From positions 117,757 through 181,756 of the forward strand of contig CALYMY010000073.1 in the NCBI GenBank assembly GCA_944548615.1: a DNA stretch of 64,000 bases, read 5' to 3'. Below, in pieces: positions 60,903 to 64,000 of the stretch. A model generated the notes under the pieces. The model did not search any database and was not told where the DNA came from. It saw nothing but the letters and a program-made list of their open reading frames with translations. The position numbers were made by a program, and so were the translations under genes. Within the stretch, counting starts at the first letter, position 1; every line of letters begins with the position of its first letter. This stretch comes from Micropterix aruncella. Lineage: Eukaryota; Arthropoda; Insecta; Lepidoptera; Micropterigidae.

Positions 60903-63900
60903 TTAGTACCGGCGTCGGGCGGGGCCAAGCGGGGCCGGGCGATGCCGAGCCGGACCTGAAATGAAATGTCCTACTCTCAAATTTGAAAATTTAAATTTCA
61001 TGCTAGATCCTACCGGTGGTTTCATAAGGTAGCAACAGAAATATAGAAAAATATCTGACAAAACATATATAGAACTTCTCTGCCGATAGAGAAAAAACGC
61101 CAAATGGCCGACGGGCAAAAACACTGTTTTACAGACCAGGGTACCCGAGTTCGATACCCAGCCAGGACTCCATTTTTTTTTCGTTTTTTCTTCTCTTGAT
61201 ATTACCAAAATAGTATTAACATTTCAAAAAACACAATATTTTAGCTCTCTCTATTACAGTTCTTTTTTTTTCAACGAAAATACAAGTTTTAGTACCGGCG
61301 TCGGGCGGGGCCAAGCGGGGCCGGGCGATGCCGAGCCGGACCTGAAATGAAATGACCTACCCTCAAATTTGAAAATTTCAATTTCATGCCAGATCCTACC
61401 GGTAGTTTCATAAGGTTGCAACAGGAATATAGAAAAATATCTGACAAAACATATATAGAACTTCTCTGCCGATAGAGAAAAAACGCCAAATGGCCGACGG
61501 GCAAAAACACTGTTTTACAGACCAGGGAACCCGGGTTCGATACCCAGCCAGGACTCCATTTTTTTTCCGTTTTTTCTTCTCTTGATATTACCAAAATAGT
61601 ATTAACATTTCAAAAAACACAATATTTTAGCTCTCTCTATTACAGTTCTTTTTTTTTCTTCGAAAATACAAGTTTTAGTACCGGCGTCGGGCGGGGCCAA
61701 GCGGGGCCGGGCGATGCCGAGCCGGACCTGAAATGAAATGTCCTACCCTCAAATTTGAAAATTTAAATTTCATGCCAGATCCTACCGGTGGTTTCATAAG
61801 GTTGCAATAGAAATATAGAAAAATATCTGACAAAACATATATAGCACTTCTCTGCCGATAGAGAAAAAACGCCAAGTGGCCGACGGGCAAAAACACTGTT
61901 TTACAGACCAGGGTACCCGGGTTCGATACCCAGCGAGGACTCAATTTTTTTTTCGTTTTTTCTTCTCTTGATATTACCAAAATAGTATTAACATTTCAAA
62001 AAACACAACATTTTAGCTCTCTCTATTACAGTTCTTTTTTTTTCATCGAAAATACAAGTTTTAGTACCGGCGTCGGGCGGGGCCAAGCGGGGCCGGGCGA
62101 TGCCGAGCCGGACCTGAAATGAAATGTCCTACCCTCAAATTTGAAATTTTAAATTTCATGCCAGATCCTACCGGTGGTTTCATAAGGTTGCAACAGAAAT
62201 ATAGAAAAATATCTGACAAAACATATATAGAACTTCTCTGCCGATAGAGAAAAAACGCCAAATGGCCGACGGGCAAAAACACTGTTTTACAGACCAGGGT
62301 ACCCGGGTTCGATACCCAGCCAGGACTCAATTTTTTTTTTGTTTTTTCTTCTCTTGATATTACCAAAATAGTATTAACATTTCAAAAAACACAATATTTT
62401 AGCTCTCTCTATTACAGTTCTTTTTTTTTCATCGAAAATACAAGTTTTAGTACCGGCGTCGGGCGGGGCCAAGTGGGGCCGGGCGATGCCGAGCCGGACC
62501 TGAAATGAAATGTCCTACCCTCAAATTTGAAAATTTAAATTTCATGCCAGATCCTACCGGTGGTTTCATAAGGTTGCAACAGAAATATAGAAAAATATCT
62601 GACAAAACATATATAGAACTTCTCTGCCGATAGAGAAAAAACGCCAAATGGCCGACGGGCAAAAACACTGTTTTACAGACCAGGGTACCCGGGTTCGATA
62701 CCCAGCCAGGACTCAATTTTTTTTTCGTTTTTTCTTCTCTTGATATTACCAAAATAGTATTAACATTTCAAAAAACACAATATTTTAGCTCTCTCTATTA
62801 CAGTTCTTTTTTTTTCATCGAAAATACAAGTTTTAGTACCGGCGTCGGGCGGGGCCAAGCGGGGCCGGGCGATGCCGAGCCGGACCTGAAATGAAATGAC
62901 CTACCCTCAAATTTGAAAATTTCAATTTCATGCCAGATCCTACCGGTGGTTTCATAAGGTTGCAACAGAAATATAGAAAAATATCTGACAAAACATATAT
63001 AGAACTTCTCTGCCGATAGAGAAAAAACGCCAAATGGCCGACGGGCAAAAACACTGTTTTACAGACCAGGGTACCCGGGTTCGATACCCAGCGAGGACTC
63101 AATTTTTTTTTCGTTTTTTCTTCTCTTGATATTACCAAAATAGTATTAACATTTCAAAAAACACAACATTTTAGCTCTCTCTATTACAGTTCTTTTTTTT
63201 TTCATCGAAAATACAAGTTTTAGTACCGGCGTCGGGCGGGGCCAAGCGGGGCCGGGCGATGCCGAGCCGGACCTGAAATGAAATGTCCTACCCTCAAATT
63301 TGAAAATTTAAATTTCATGCCAGATCCTACCGGTGGTTTCATAAGGTTGCAACAGAAATATAGAAAAATATCTGACAAAACATATATAGAACTTCTCTGC
63401 CGATAGAGAAAAAACGCCAAATGGCCGACGGGCAAAAACACTGTTTTACAGACCAGGGTACCCGGGTTCGATACCCAGCCAGGACTCAATTTTTTTTTCG
63501 TTTTTTCTTCTCTTGATATTACCAAAATAGTATTAACATTTCAAAAAACACAATATTTTAGCTCTCTCTATTACAGTTCTTTTTTTTTCATCGAAAATAC
63601 AAGTTTTAGTACCGGCGTCGGGCGGGGCCAAGCGGGGCCGGGCGATGCCGAGCCGGACCTGAAATGAAATGTCCTACCCTCAAATTTGAAAATTTAAATT
63701 TCATGCCAGATCCTACCGGTGGTTTCATAAGGTTGCAACAGAAATATAGAAAAATATCTGACAAAACATATATAGAACTTCTCTGCCGATAGAGAAAAAA
63801 CGCCAAATGGCCGACGGGCAAAAACACTGTTTTACAGACCAGGGTACCCGGGTTCGATACCCAGCCAGGACTCAATTTTTTTTTCGTTTTTTCTTCTCTT

Positions 63901-64000
63901 GATATTACCAAAATAGTATTAACATTTCAGAAAACACAATATTTTAGCTCTCTCTATTACAGTTCTTTTTTTTTCATCGAAAATACAAGTTTTAGTACCG
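60903..64000 (+). repeat. Nine-monomer higher-order repeat B, copy 3 (cut by window edge)
   Basis: Anchors 60903, 61289, 61675, 62061, 62447, 62833, 63220 and 63606 repeat the order of copy 1 at an offset of 9654 bp and of copy 2 at 6179 bp. The ninth monomer starts at the window edge and cannot be typed. Confidence 0.9.

Larger units (their letters stand above)
33010..64000 (+). repeat. Satellite array, right segment (about 80 monomers)
   Basis: The array resumes directly after the LINE tail with TTACCAAAATAG and runs to the window edge, with anchors at 33097, 33483, 33870 and onward to 63606 and a last partial monomer. Orientation and period match the other segments. It contains the clearest higher-order repeats, listed separately. 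Private single-base changes exist, for example an A interrupting the T-run near 40803 and a changed base near 42159, but they are rare. Confidence 0.98.

Overview
This is a eukaryotic satellite-DNA window, probably from an arthropod and most likely an insect. The inference rests on a CR1/Jockey-group LINE, a TTAA-inserting piggyBac-type MITE, and the AT-rich background. No host gene is visible. About 58 kb of the 64 kb is one tandem array of a monomer of about 386 bp, roughly 150 copies, all in the same orientation. Two mobile elements interrupt it.

Layout: 1-21539 array (about 56 monomers); 21540-21845 a 306-bp nonautonomous piggyBac-like MITE between two TTAA copies; 21846-27235 array (about 14 monomers); 27236-33009 an apparently full-length, intact LINE of about 5.8 kb on the + strand (5' UTR, ORF1, overlapping ORF2 with endonuclease and reverse transcriptase, 3' UTR, AATAAA and a (GATTT)5 tail); 33010-64000 array (about 80 monomers). 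I number monomers from the motif TTAGTACCGG, so each runs from one such motif to the next.

The most interesting signal is inside the monomer. Each copy carries, on the + strand and in tRNA-gene geometry, a TATATAG element, an A-box-like TGGCCGACGGG, a B-box-like GGTTCGATACC that starts 43 nt after the A box, and then a run of about nine T's 14 nt after the B box. This is the arrangement of an RNA polymerase III transcription unit and suggests the satellite grew from, or captured, a tRNA-related SINE-like sequence. The cloverleaf is degenerate, so it is not a functional tRNA gene. Other monomer landmarks are a 48-bp block of about 85% GC, an inverted repeat, and T-rich linkers.

Monomers carry diagnostic substitutions and length variants (385, 386, 387 and 388 bp) that recur in the same order. 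This reveals nested higher-order repeats: a W-D-G-S cassette on the left, a nine-monomer block in three copies around the centre, and a different nine-monomer block in two full copies plus a partial one on the right, itself inside a larger block repeated 9.65 kb away. Several monomers are chimeras that look like products of unequal exchange. The MITE and the LINE each sit in only one of three equivalent higher-order copies, so both inserted after that amplification. The long minus-strand open frames of the monomer lack an ATG and are judged non-coding.
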